From NCBI GenBank assembly GCA_945861845.1, contig CAMAWS010000153.1, forward strand, positions 1-7,445: a DNA stretch of 7,445 bases, read 5' to 3'. Each line of letters begins with the position of its first letter. Positions within the stretch are counted from its first letter, which is position 1. The notes under the pieces are model-generated. The model did not search any database and was not told where the DNA came from. It worked only from the letters and a program-made list of their open reading frames with translations. Of this stretch, positions 1 through 5,897 are shown piece after piece. Source of the stretch: Candidatus Sulfopaludibacter sp. SbA3. Lineage in GTDB: Bacteria; Acidobacteriota; Terriglobia; 20CM-2-55-15. The position numbers were made by a program, and so were the translations under genes.

Positions 1-1140
1 CAGGATGCGGTGTACCGCATTAAGCTGGGAAAAAGCGAGCAGGGCTTCACTCGCGCGATCTTGAATCCGCCCTATAAGAAGATCAGCAGTGATTCTGCGC
101 ACCGCGCTCTGCTTCGTGCGGCGGGATTGGAAACGGTCAATCTCTACACGGGATTCCTTGGTCTGGCAATCGAACTTATGTCAGAGGGCGGGGAAATCGT
201 GGCGATTATTCCCAGAAGTTTCTGCAACGGGCTTTACTACAGGCCATTCCGCGAATGGCTGCTTAGAAGATCAGCCGTCGAGCATATCCACCTGTTTCAC
301 AGCCGGACGAGCGCATTCAACGACGATGCAGTCCTTCAGGAAAACGTCATCATCAAGCTCGTGCGCGGGAAAGATCAGGGCATGGTGACGATCACGACAT
401 CGAGCGATACCAGTTTTTGTGACCTCCAGGCGCACGAGTACCCGTTTTCTGAAATTGTGAATGTGGCCGATGAACAGAAGTTTATTCATGTGCCAGTTGC
501 GCCAGGCCACAGCGGTATCAATGGGCTGCCGTTGGCACAAAGGTCTCTGAATGAAATCGGCGTTGAAGTGTCCACCGGACCAGTTGTGGATTTTCGCCTC
601 AAGGAATTTTTACGTGAAAAGCCCGGCGCCGGCACGGTGCCTCTTCTTTATCCGACGCACTTCGTGAACGGTGTAATGGAGTGGCCTCGAACTTCCAAAA
701 AACCAAACGCCTTGATTCAGAATGCAGAGACAAAGAAGTGGCTCTATCCAAGTGGCTTTTATACGGTAGTACGCCGGTTTTCTTCCAAGGAAGAGCGGCG
801 GCGCATCGTGGCGCACGTAGTAGACCCGACTGCATTCAAAAGCGATGCTATTGCTTTTGAAAATCACCTCAACGTTTTTCACTCGCATAGAAATGGAATC
901 GACAGGGATATTGCACACGGCCTTTCGGTTTTTCTGAACTCTACGGCGATCGATGACTATTTCCGCCGTTTCAGCGGCCACACGCAGGTTAACGCCACGG
1001 ATCTTCGGCTTCTCCGGTATCCGGAAGCCAGAGAGCTGAAAAAAATGGGGCGATGGGCGCAGACGCAAGAAAACCTCACACAGGAGTTGATCGATCAACA
1101 GATAAAAGAACTACATGGCCGAAGAAAACAAAATCACTGA
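1..1140 (+). CDS. Type II adenine-N6 DNA methyltransferase, BsuBI/PstI type (5' end missing)
   Basis: Only the C-terminal 379 codons are visible; the frame is open to the window edge, so the GTG at 10 is not the true start. The enzyme should transfer a methyl group from S-adenosylmethionine to the N6 of adenine in the site cut by the neighbouring endonuclease. The catalytic motif IV Asn-Pro-Pro-Tyr is encoded at 64-75, inside AILNPPYKK. About 50 codons later comes an IPRSFCNG segment, followed by FNDDAVLQENVII, both typical of this group of gamma-type methylases. The SAM-binding motif I must lie upstream of the window. The C-terminal part probably forms the target recognition domain. The gene overlaps the endonuclease gene by 26 bp and ends in TGA. 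The family assignment rests largely on the partner, which is of the BsuBI/PstI family (known specificity CTGCAG). Specificity here is inferred. Confidence 0.9.
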   Translation, partial: QDAVYRIKLGKSEQGFTRAILNPPYKKISSDSAHRALLRAAGLETVNLYTGFLGLAIELMSEGGEIVAIIPRSFCNGLYYRPFREWLLRRSAVEHIHLFHSRTSAFNDDAVLQENVIIKLVRGKDQGMVTITTSSDTSFCDLQAHEYPFSEIVNVADEQKFIHVPVAPGHSGINGLPLAQRSLNEIGVEVSTGPVVDFRLKEFLREKPGAGTVPLLYPTHFVNGVMEWPRTSKKPNALIQNAETKKWLYPSGFYTVVRRFSSKEERRRIVAHVVDPTAFKSDAIAFENHLNVFHSHRNGIDRDIAHGLSVFLNSTAIDDYFRRFSGHTQVNATDLRLLRYPEARELKKMGRWAQTQENLTQELIDQQIKELHGRRKQNH

Positions 1141-2059
1141 CGCCCTCCAGATCCTAGTGGACTTGGGTATGCCTCGGGCGCAGCGAAACGACCGGTCCGC
1201 GCTTTGTCTCCTGGCACTGTTAAATCTTACGAAAGACAAATTATGGGCGGAGGCCAGCAATCCGCTCATCGGAATCACACCGATGATGGAATTTGCCCGC
1301 GATAATTACGGCAAGGCATATCAACCGAACACACGCGAAACCTTTCGTCGTCAAACGATGCACCAACTCGTAGCAGCGGGGATTGCCCGCTATAACCCCG
1401 ATAACACGGCGCGCCCGGTGAACAGCCCCAAAGCTGTTTACCAAATTGAAGCAGATACCTTGACCCTGTTGCGCAGTTTTGGCACAGGCAAATGGAACAA
1501 GAATCTGGAGATTTACCGGCAGACACATCAAACGCTGACCGCTCAATACGCCCGCGAGCGGGATATGGAGAAACTCCCGGTAAGGCTTGCGACGGGCGAG
1601 ACCATTCGTCTGAGTCCTGGAGACCACAGCGAACTGATAAGAGCCATCATCGAGGACTTTGCTCCCCGCTTCGTGCCGGGCGGCATTCTTATCTACGCTG
1701 GTGACACAGGTGATAAATGGGGGTACTTTGACAAAATTCTGCTGGAAGCACTGGGCGTATCCGTCGACGGCCACGGGAAAATGCCGGACGTTGTGCTTTA
1801 TTACCGCGAGAAGAAATGGTTGCTGCTCGTGGAATCGGTTACAAGCCACGGTCCCGTTGACGGAAAGCGGCATGACGAGTTGGCGCGCCTTTTCTCGAGA
1901 TCAAAGGCAGGGCTCGTATACGTAACGGCCTTTCCATCTCGGACACTCATGGCTCGTTATTTGGCGGAAATTGCGTGGGAAACGGAAGTGTGGTGTGCTG
2001 ATGCGCCCACACATTTAATTCACTTCAACGGGGAGAGGTTTTTAGGCCCTTATGAATGA
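1115..2059 (+). CDS. BsuBI/PstI family type II restriction endonuclease
   Basis: A complete 314-residue protein, close to the usual family length. Residues about 1-150 form the family's N-terminal region, probably a winged helix. The C-terminal half carries the nuclease core, with the signature block YAGDTGDKWGYFD (194-206), then MPDVV (223-227, Asp225) and LLLVESVTSHGPVDGKRHDEL (236-256, Glu240), which together match the PD-(D/E)xK-like active site of BsuBI and PstI. These enzymes cut CTGCAG; the specificity here is inferred. The ATG at 1115 lies inside the methyltransferase gene, in another frame, with only a weak A-rich Shine-Dalgarno (AAAAGAA), so expression probably depends on translational coupling and should make the methylase first. 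No control (C) protein gene is visible. All key residues look intact, so the pair may be active. Confidence 0.93.
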   Translation: MAEENKITDALQILVDLGMPRAQRNDRSALCLLALLNLTKDKLWAEASNPLIGITPMMEFARDNYGKAYQPNTRETFRRQTMHQLVAAGIARYNPDNTARPVNSPKAVYQIEADTLTLLRSFGTGKWNKNLEIYRQTHQTLTAQYARERDMEKLPVRLATGETIRLSPGDHSELIRAIIEDFAPRFVPGGILIYAGDTGDKWGYFDKILLEALGVSVDGHGKMPDVVLYYREKKWLLLVESVTSHGPVDGKRHDELARLFSRSKAGLVYVTAFPSRTLMARYLAEIAWETEVWCADAPTHLIHFNGERFLGPYE

Positions 2060-2137
2060 CAAATGTTTTTCAAATCTGCAATGCGTATGAGGTAATAGAA
2101 GAGATCGCTAGTGTAGTGTTTCTTGATTTATGTCGCC

Positions 2138-2156
2138 AAAAGCTTGTAAAAGCTTT
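2138..2156. repeat. Paired AAAGCTT repeat next to a candidate promoter
   Basis: AAAAGCTT occurs at 2138-2145 and again at 2148-2155, 10 bp apart, about one helical turn. The same bases also form an inverted repeat, AAAGCTT (2139-2145) and AAGCTTT (2150-2156), around a 4-nt spacer. The right copy overlaps the candidate -35 box at 2155. This could be an operator, or a weak AT-rich hairpin after the restriction operon. A run of eight T starts only 8 nt further on (2164), so it is not a classical terminator. Function is not established. Confidence 0.35.
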
Positions 2157-2183
2157 GACACTCGTTTTTTTTGGTACTACAAG
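2155..2183 (+). promoter_or_regulatory. Candidate sigma70-type promoter
   Basis: A perfect TTGACA (2155-2160) is followed after 17 bp by TACAAG (2178-2183), four of six matches to TATAAT. The spacer contains a run of eight T. The predicted start near 2190 would serve the doubtful ORF at 2213 and possibly the DUF169-merT-merP cassette beyond it, since no better promoter was seen in 2588-2651. The region 2060-2137 upstream holds nothing else that I recognise. Acidobacterial promoters often deviate from this consensus, so this is suggestive only. Confidence 0.35.
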
Positions 2184-2212
2184 CGGGACTCTCTGCCGTT
2201 CTTGTATCTCAA

Positions 2213-2587
2213 ATGGTGCATAAGCTAACCATCTGGTCGTTATTACTTCCGATGCTGCTCAGCGGCCTGTGGATGGTCTGCAACGACGGGCTCGCGAACT
2301 CAGGACAGGTTTCAACAAAAGCCCTCACAGCGCTGACGCCGTCGGAAGAAGCGGCCAATTGCGCGAAAATCTGCGCAGCAAGGCATCAGGAAGTTCTTGG
2401 GCCGATTTGCATCCTTCTGCCGGGTGGGAGCAAGGCGTCCATTACGGTTATCGATTTCGGGGCCGCAATTCTTCCCGCAGAGATCGACTTGCAGTGTATC
2501 GCCACGGCAGAAACATTCGTCACTGGTTCGCTTGGCCGCTATTCCGTGCCGAGCCTCTCATATCCGACTCCTCCTCCAAGAACCTGA
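2213..2587 (+). CDS. Doubtful small secreted protein, 124 residues, unknown
   Basis: I do not recognise this ORF. Read from the ATG at 2213 it starts with a signal-peptide-like segment (Lys4, then ILE/LEU/TRP-rich residues to about 22), followed by a polar region with Cys at about 49, 53, 66 and 95 and a proline-rich tail (YPTPPPRT). Third codon positions are fairly GC-rich, as expected for coding DNA in this genome. Against it: no Shine-Dalgarno precedes 2213, and an alternative TTG start at 2171 falls within the candidate promoter. A competing frame (2269-2655, GTG start) ends in an ATGA overlap with the next gene but is rich in Arg and Ser, as out-of-frame translations often are. One of the two, or neither, is real; the region may be degraded. 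Confidence 0.35.
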   Translation: MVHKLTIWSLLLPMLLSGLWMVCNDGLANSGQVSTKALTALTPSEEAANCAKICAARHQEVLGPICILLPGGSKASITVIDFGAAILPAEIDLQCIATAETFVTGSLGRYSVPSLSYPTPPPRT

Positions 2588-2651
2588 CGCGATTTCCGTT
2601 TAAACATCCACTGACTGATTACGGTGTGTTTCTAAACGAAAGGGAATCATC

Positions 2652-3416
2652 ATGAGTGACTATTCGTCTATCGCCAGTGTTCTTACGGAATCATTAGGAT
2701 TGCGGGTTGCTCCCGTCGCCGTCTGCATGACCGACAAACCACCCCAGGGCGTATCGGGACCGTCCCAGCAGGCTGCCGCCGGCTGCGTGTTCTGGGAATG
2801 GGGCGCCAAGGACGCCATTGTGACATCTCCCGCAGATCACCAGAATTGCGTGGTCGGCATGTACACGCACCACATGCCGCTTGCCACTCCTTCACAGCAG
2901 GAAAACCTGAACGACTGCCTGAAAGTTTTCGGAGATCTTGGCTATGTCCGGCCGGAGGACATCCCTGCCATCCCGGTTTTGAAGGACGAGGCTAAGTACG
3001 TGGTCTACGCGCCGCTTGCCTCCACGCCCATTTCGCCGAGCGTTGTTCTACTGTTCGCAAATTCCCGGCAGAGCCTGGCAATTACTGAGGCGGTTCAACA
3101 GGTGGACCCCAGTGTGCCCCCGGCTCTGGGCCGGCCTGCTTGCGCAGTCATTCCCCAGGCCATCAACACCGGCAAGCCCGCCATGAGCCTGGGTTGCTGC
3201 GGCGCGCGCGCCTACCTGGACGTCCTCACGGATGATTTCGCGCTGTGGGCGCTACCCGGAGCCAAAATCGCGCAGTATGCGGAACGCATTAAGGTGCTTG
3301 CCGGCGCGAATAACATTCTCACGAAGTTTCATGAACTGCGCCGGACCGACGTGGAAGCGGGGAAGTCTCCCAGCGTCAAGGAATCCCTGGCCCGGCTGCA
3401 GAATGCCGACAAGTAG
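2652..3416 (+). CDS. DUF169 family protein
   Basis: 254 residues, soluble, with no signal peptide or membrane segment. It resembles the DUF169 family, whose biochemical function is not known to me. Family-like features are an N-terminal segment of the type LGLRVAPVAVCM (15-26), AAAGCVFWEW (41-50), a central LASTPISPSVVLLFANSRQ (122-140), and a C-terminal GRPACAVIPQA (160-170) with SLGCCGARAY (179-188). Cys occurs at 25, 45, 66, 89, 164, 182 and 183, including a vicinal pair in GCCGAR. The ATG at 2652 has a good Shine-Dalgarno (GAAAGGGA, 2638-2645, 6-nt spacing). It lies 59 bp upstream of the MerT-like gene on the same strand, so a role tied to thiol, selenol or metal handling is plausible but inferred from context only. 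It ends in TAG. Confidence 0.85.
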   Translation: MSDYSSIASVLTESLGLRVAPVAVCMTDKPPQGVSGPSQQAAAGCVFWEWGAKDAIVTSPADHQNCVVGMYTHHMPLATPSQQENLNDCLKVFGDLGYVRPEDIPAIPVLKDEAKYVVYAPLASTPISPSVVLLFANSRQSLAITEAVQQVDPSVPPALGRPACAVIPQAINTGKPAMSLGCCGARAYLDVLTDDFALWALPGAKIAQYAERIKVLAGANNILTKFHELRRTDVEAGKSPSVKESLARLQNADK

Positions 3417-3475
3417 CAGGGGATAAGCAAAGACCTGTGCGCGATTGCCCGGGGTCGGTATAAGATTGGGCACAC

Positions 3476-3793
3476 ATGGAAATCGATCCGAAGAAGGCTG
3501 GAATATTAACTATCATTGCTGCGTTTTTGACGCCCAGTTGATGAGTGATAGGTCCGGTCCTGGCAGGACTGGGATTATTTTCGTTTCTCAGCGCGTGCCT
3601 GATCTGGCTGGAGCGGCTGCAACCGCTTTTCTTTACGATGGCGGTAGCAGGCCTCGTTTATCAGGTATGGATAGTGCGCAGTCGTCCGCCAACGATGCGA
3701 ACTTTCGGGGTTAAGGCGATTCTTGCCGCCAGCGTGTTGATGAATGTCCTGATGATCGGCGGCTGGATTGTGCTGTCGATTCGGTATCGGTAA
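3476..3793 (+). CDS. MerT-like membrane protein with tandem selenocysteine (candidate selenoprotein)
   Basis: Read from ATG 3476 to TAA 3791-3793, the gene has 105 codons with two consecutive in-frame TGA (codons 22-23, 3539-3544). Both sides align with mercuric transporter MerT: a short N-terminus and first hydrophobic segment, then Ser-TGA-TGA-Val-Ile-Gly-Pro where MerT has Cys-Cys-x-Gly-Pro; then a Gly/Leu-rich stretch; WLERLQPLFF (44-53), matching MerT LEPYRPIF; a second membrane helix (about 50-68); and a third (about 80-102). Length is close to MerT (about 116). The known MerT role is to pass Hg(II) from periplasmic MerP across the inner membrane. The second MerT Cys pair, in the loop between helices 2 and 3, is absent (RSRPPTMRTFG); Cys41 is the only standard Cys. 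Sec insertion is supported by the hairpin at 3553-3573. The alternative is two stop mutations with a restart at GTG 3545, but that GTG has no Shine-Dalgarno. No strong Shine-Dalgarno precedes 3476 either. Confidence 0.8.
3539..3544 (+). other. Tandem in-frame UGA codons, predicted Sec-Sec
   Basis: TGA at 3539-3541 and TGA at 3542-3544 are in the same frame as the upstream MerT-like N-terminus and the downstream MerT-like body. They fall on the two codons for the metal-binding vicinal cysteines of MerT. Each differs from the Cys codon TGC or TGT by the third base only. A reassigned TGA is excluded because several neighbouring genes use TGA as a normal stop. Confidence 0.75.
3553..3573 (+). promoter_or_regulatory. 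Candidate bacterial SECIS hairpin
   Basis: CCGGTCCT (3554-3561) pairs with AGGACTGG (3565-3572) with a single G-U wobble (3556 with 3570) around the loop GGC (3562-3564); T3553-G3573 adds one more wobble pair. The loop begins 18 nt after the last base of the second TGA and 21 nt after the first. Known bacterial SECIS elements lie within the coding region just after UGA, with a small apical loop carrying G among its first bases about 16-37 nt downstream, where SelB binds. This hairpin fits those rules. It does not show the bulged U of the E. coli fdhF element. It also encodes the conserved Gly-Pro segment, so its sequence is under dual constraint. Confidence 0.7.
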
Positions 3794-3804
3794 AGGAGAT
3801 AAAG

Positions 3805-4290
3805 ATGAAGCTCCAGAAACACATTTTGCTGTTTGCCGCCTTAACACTGTCTTCCGCATTGCCGGTCTTCGCTCAAGTTGAGAAAGCTGCGATGCGTACC
3901 ACCGGGATTTCCTGCGGCGTTTGCGCCGCCGTCTCCGAAGTTAATTTGAGACGCATGCCGGGTGTCGACAAGGTCACCATCAGCCGGTCCAACGAGTCGA
4001 TCATGATTGCCTACAAGCCCGGCGCGCCTTTCCTTCCGGCAGAGATCCGGAAAGTCCTGGACCCGCTCAATGTTGGGATCTCCCAGTTCCAGATCAGCGC
4101 GAAAGGCCGGGTGCAGGACGAAGGCGGAAAGCAGGTTTTCGTCTCAGGCAAGGACAAGTTCGTCCTTGCCTCTGCTGCAAATACCCCGAAGGTTCCCTCC
4201 GCGACGTCCGGAACGATAGAAGGGATACTGAACGATCGACAGAGTCCGATGGAGTTGAAAGTCCTGGCCTTCAAACCGGCAGCTCAATAA
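3805..4290 (+). CDS. MerP-like secreted heavy-metal-associated (HMA) domain protein with C-terminal extension
   Basis: 161 residues. Residues 1-23 form a clear signal peptide (basic start, hydrophobic core, VFA-Q cleavage site), placing the protein in the periplasm. Residues about 26-95 are a heavy-metal-associated domain with the binding loop GISCGVCA (34-41; Cys37 and Cys40) and the usual RRMPGVDKVTIS segment that follows. Periplasmic MerP binds Hg(II) and hands it to MerT, and this protein should play the same role for the Sec-containing MerT-like protein upstream. MerP is normally about 90 residues; here an extra region of about 65 residues (96-161; KGRVQDEGGKQVFVSG, then TIEGILNDRQSPMELKVL) resembles a small beta-rich domain that I cannot name. 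The start is secure: AAAGGAG (3792-3798) precedes ATG by 6 nt and overlaps the upstream TAA, showing tight co-translation with the MerT-like gene. Confidence 0.88.
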   Translation: MKLQKHILLFAALTLSSALPVFAQVEKAAMRTTGISCGVCAAVSEVNLRRMPGVDKVTISRSNESIMIAYKPGAPFLPAEIRKVLDPLNVGISQFQISAKGRVQDEGGKQVFVSGKDKFVLASAANTPKVPSATSGTIEGILNDRQSPMELKVLAFKPAAQ

Positions 4291-4301
4291 GGCAACTTCC
4301 T

Positions 4302-4388
4302 GTGGGCGCGGGGCTTTAGCCCCGTGCCGGGCGCCAACAGACAATTTCCCTTTTTGAACTTTGCACGGGGCTGAAGCCCCGCGCCCAC
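4302..4388. repeat. 26-nt inverted repeat of the GGGGCT-AGCCCC palindromic type
   Basis: The arm at 4302-4327 and the arm at 4363-4388 are reverse complements with one mismatch (T versus C at the centre of the palindrome), separated by 35 nt containing CCCTTTTT. Each arm is itself a hairpin built on GGGGCT-NN-AGCCCC flanked by GC-rich bases. The pair fills the gap between the MerP-like gene (stop 4290) and the radical SAM gene (start 4427). It looks like a dispersed intergenic element of REP or miniature-transposon type, of a kind I associate with Acidobacteriota. In RNA the long stem could end transcription of the metal cassette, although no T-run follows the right arm. It carries no ORF. 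Confidence 0.8.
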
Positions 4389-4426
4389 CGGTGGAACGAC
4401 GTGCCCCTTGTATCCTCAGACGGTAG

Positions 4427-5857
4427 ATGGATCTGAGACGACGAAATACGATTCGACTCGACCGCTTTGTTTCGCGGCTTCAGGCGCGTCTTCCGCGATT
4501 TATTGCGGGCAGGCTCGCGGCTGAGCTCGATTCTGCCTTTAGCCGCTCCACCGGCACACTCGAGTTCATGCGTTCCATGGATTCATTCCAGGCGAAAGTC
4601 TACGCCCGGCTTCTACGCGAATATGGCGCGGAGCCTTTCTCGCAGTTGCTGGCGTTGAAACTGTGTAATCTCGCCGTCGCCAGGTATCACTTTCTCAATC
4701 GGCATTCGGTCCTCATTTCAAAACCATTTCAAGTGACCGTTGATCCGACCAACGCCTGCCAGCTTGGCTGTCCCGGATGTGTGCATTCGCTAAACCCAGC
4801 GTATGCCGGGCAGTTCGACTGGCCACGATTAACACTGTCCGTGGACGTCTTCGATCGTTTCATGGAACAAGCTGGTCCTTTCGCTTTCTGCGGCTCGCTC
4901 TACAACTACGGCGAACCGCTGCTCCATAAGCGGTTCGCCGATTTTGTCCGCGCTTCAAAGAAGTACCTGCTTTTCACGCAGACCTCCACGAATCTCTCAA
5001 TGCCCCTGCTGGACACCGACAATATCGTTGCTTCGGGGCTCGATCGAATTGTTCTTTCAATTGACGGGACGACCCAGGATGCGTACGAGCGTTACAGGAA
5101 AAAAGGGAGACTTGAACTTGTCCTCGGCAATGTCCGCAAGCTCGTCGCGTCAAAGAAAGCCCTTGGATCGCCGACGCCATATCTCGTATGGCAGTTTTTG
5201 ACTTTTAAACACAATGCCCACGAAACTGATGCTGCGATTCGGATGGCCCGCCAGCTTGGAGTCAACGAGATCCTTGTCGAGACGCCCTTCGGAGTCGAGC
5301 ACGACGATCCCGGCATCCACGCGGTTACAGTGAAGCAGCGCGGCACCTACACGTTAATTCGCTGGAATGGAAACTGGTGTTCACCGGAACGCCGGAAAGC
5401 GATCGAACAAATCGCACCTCAGGTTCGCGGACTCTTCGAATATTCCTGGGAACAGCGTTTCCACGACACGGAGGGCTCCGCGGATGACGAGAGCCGGCCT
5501 GCGGCCGAAACCTGTGGCTGGCTCTACCAGAACGTGACGCTCGACGGCGCGTCGCGCATCATGCCGTGCTGCATGTCTCCGGATAAGAGCGAAAAGCGGC
5601 TGGTATTCGCGAATTTCACGGACGGTGAAATAGTCAACCTGCCCATGGCCAAGCTCGCCCGTCTCGCATTTGCGAATCGTCAAGCGTATGACGGGAGAAT
5701 CCAATCGGTTCCCCCCAGCCAGCGTCCCTATTGCGCCCAATGCACCGAATCGCCCCGTGCTTACGGCCTCGCCAACGTTTCCGGCGACATCCGGGCGATT
5801 GATGAAAACCATGCTGTTCCTCGCTCGGTCACGTGGGCACTGACGGACTGGTCTTGA
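4427..5857 (+). CDS. Radical SAM protein with SPASM-like C-terminal Cys region
   Basis: 476 residues, cytoplasmic. After a roughly 95-residue basic, helical N-terminal extension, the radical SAM core begins with VTVDPTNACQLGCPGC (103-118), whose Cys111, Cys115 and Cys118 form the Cx3Cx2C site for the SAM-cleaving 4Fe-4S cluster. YNYGEPLL (159-166) is the GGEP-like SAM-binding motif, and IVLSIDGTTQDAYERYR (208-224) is the typical mid-barrel strand. Cys363, Cys381-Cys382, Cys436 and Cys439 form a SPASM-like set for auxiliary clusters (CGWLYQNV, MPCCMSP, RPYCAQC). The substrate is unknown: SPASM enzymes modify peptides, but related proteins also occur in cell-envelope and sugar clusters, and glycosyltransferase and methyltransferase genes follow here. 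ATG 4427 has a poor Shine-Dalgarno; a later start is possible, but the N-terminal helices look genuine. It ends in TGA, 40 bp before the next gene. Confidence 0.88.
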   Translation: MDLRRRNTIRLDRFVSRLQARLPRFIAGRLAAELDSAFSRSTGTLEFMRSMDSFQAKVYARLLREYGAEPFSQLLALKLCNLAVARYHFLNRHSVLISKPFQVTVDPTNACQLGCPGCVHSLNPAYAGQFDWPRLTLSVDVFDRFMEQAGPFAFCGSLYNYGEPLLHKRFADFVRASKKYLLFTQTSTNLSMPLLDTDNIVASGLDRIVLSIDGTTQDAYERYRKKGRLELVLGNVRKLVASKKALGSPTPYLVWQFLTFKHNAHETDAAIRMARQLGVNEILVETPFGVEHDDPGIHAVTVKQRGTYTLIRWNGNWCSPERRKAIEQIAPQVRGLFEYSWEQRFHDTEGSADDESRPAAETCGWLYQNVTLDGASRIMPCCMSPDKSEKRLVFANFTDGEIVNLPMAKLARLAFANRQAYDGRIQSVPPSQRPYCAQCTESPRAYGLANVSGDIRAIDENHAVPRSVTWALTDWS

Positions 5858-5897
5858 ATTGCGGCTTTTCTGTCCATTCATATAGACTCCACACCCG

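Noticed and set aside
610..1098. A 162-residue minus-strand ORF inside the methyltransferase gene
   Set aside because: It lies wholly within a confident coding region, has no start signal and no recognisable motif.
1241..1873. A 210-residue minus-strand ORF inside the endonuclease gene
   Set aside because: It is antisense to a clearly recognised family and its translation looks like a shadow frame.
2164..2171. Run of eight T as the terminator of the restriction operon
   Set aside because: The preceding inverted repeat has only a 7-bp AT-rich stem and ends 7 nt before the T-run, so it is not a convincing intrinsic terminator.
3436..3474. Leader hairpins before the MerT-like start (TGTGC 3436-3440 with GCACA 3470-3474, or TGCCC 3446-3450 with GGGCA 3468-3472)
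   Set aside because: The two 5-bp pairings are mutually exclusive, have long loops, and are of the size expected by chance in GC-rich sequence.
3476..3544. A 21-codon leader peptide or a pseudogene with two nonsense mutations
   Set aside because: Both TGAs fall precisely on the two metal-binding Cys codons, the rest of the frame is intact, and a SECIS-like hairpin follows; two chance mutations in exactly these adjacent codons are less likely. Not formally excluded.
3539..3544. TGA reassigned to Trp or Gly across the genome
   Set aside because: At least five neighbouring genes end at TGA where their families normally end.
3545..3793. A stand-alone 82-residue membrane protein starting at GTG 3545
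   Set aside because: It has no Shine-Dalgarno, begins directly after TGA-TGA, and lacks the MerT N-terminus, which is present in the same frame just upstream.
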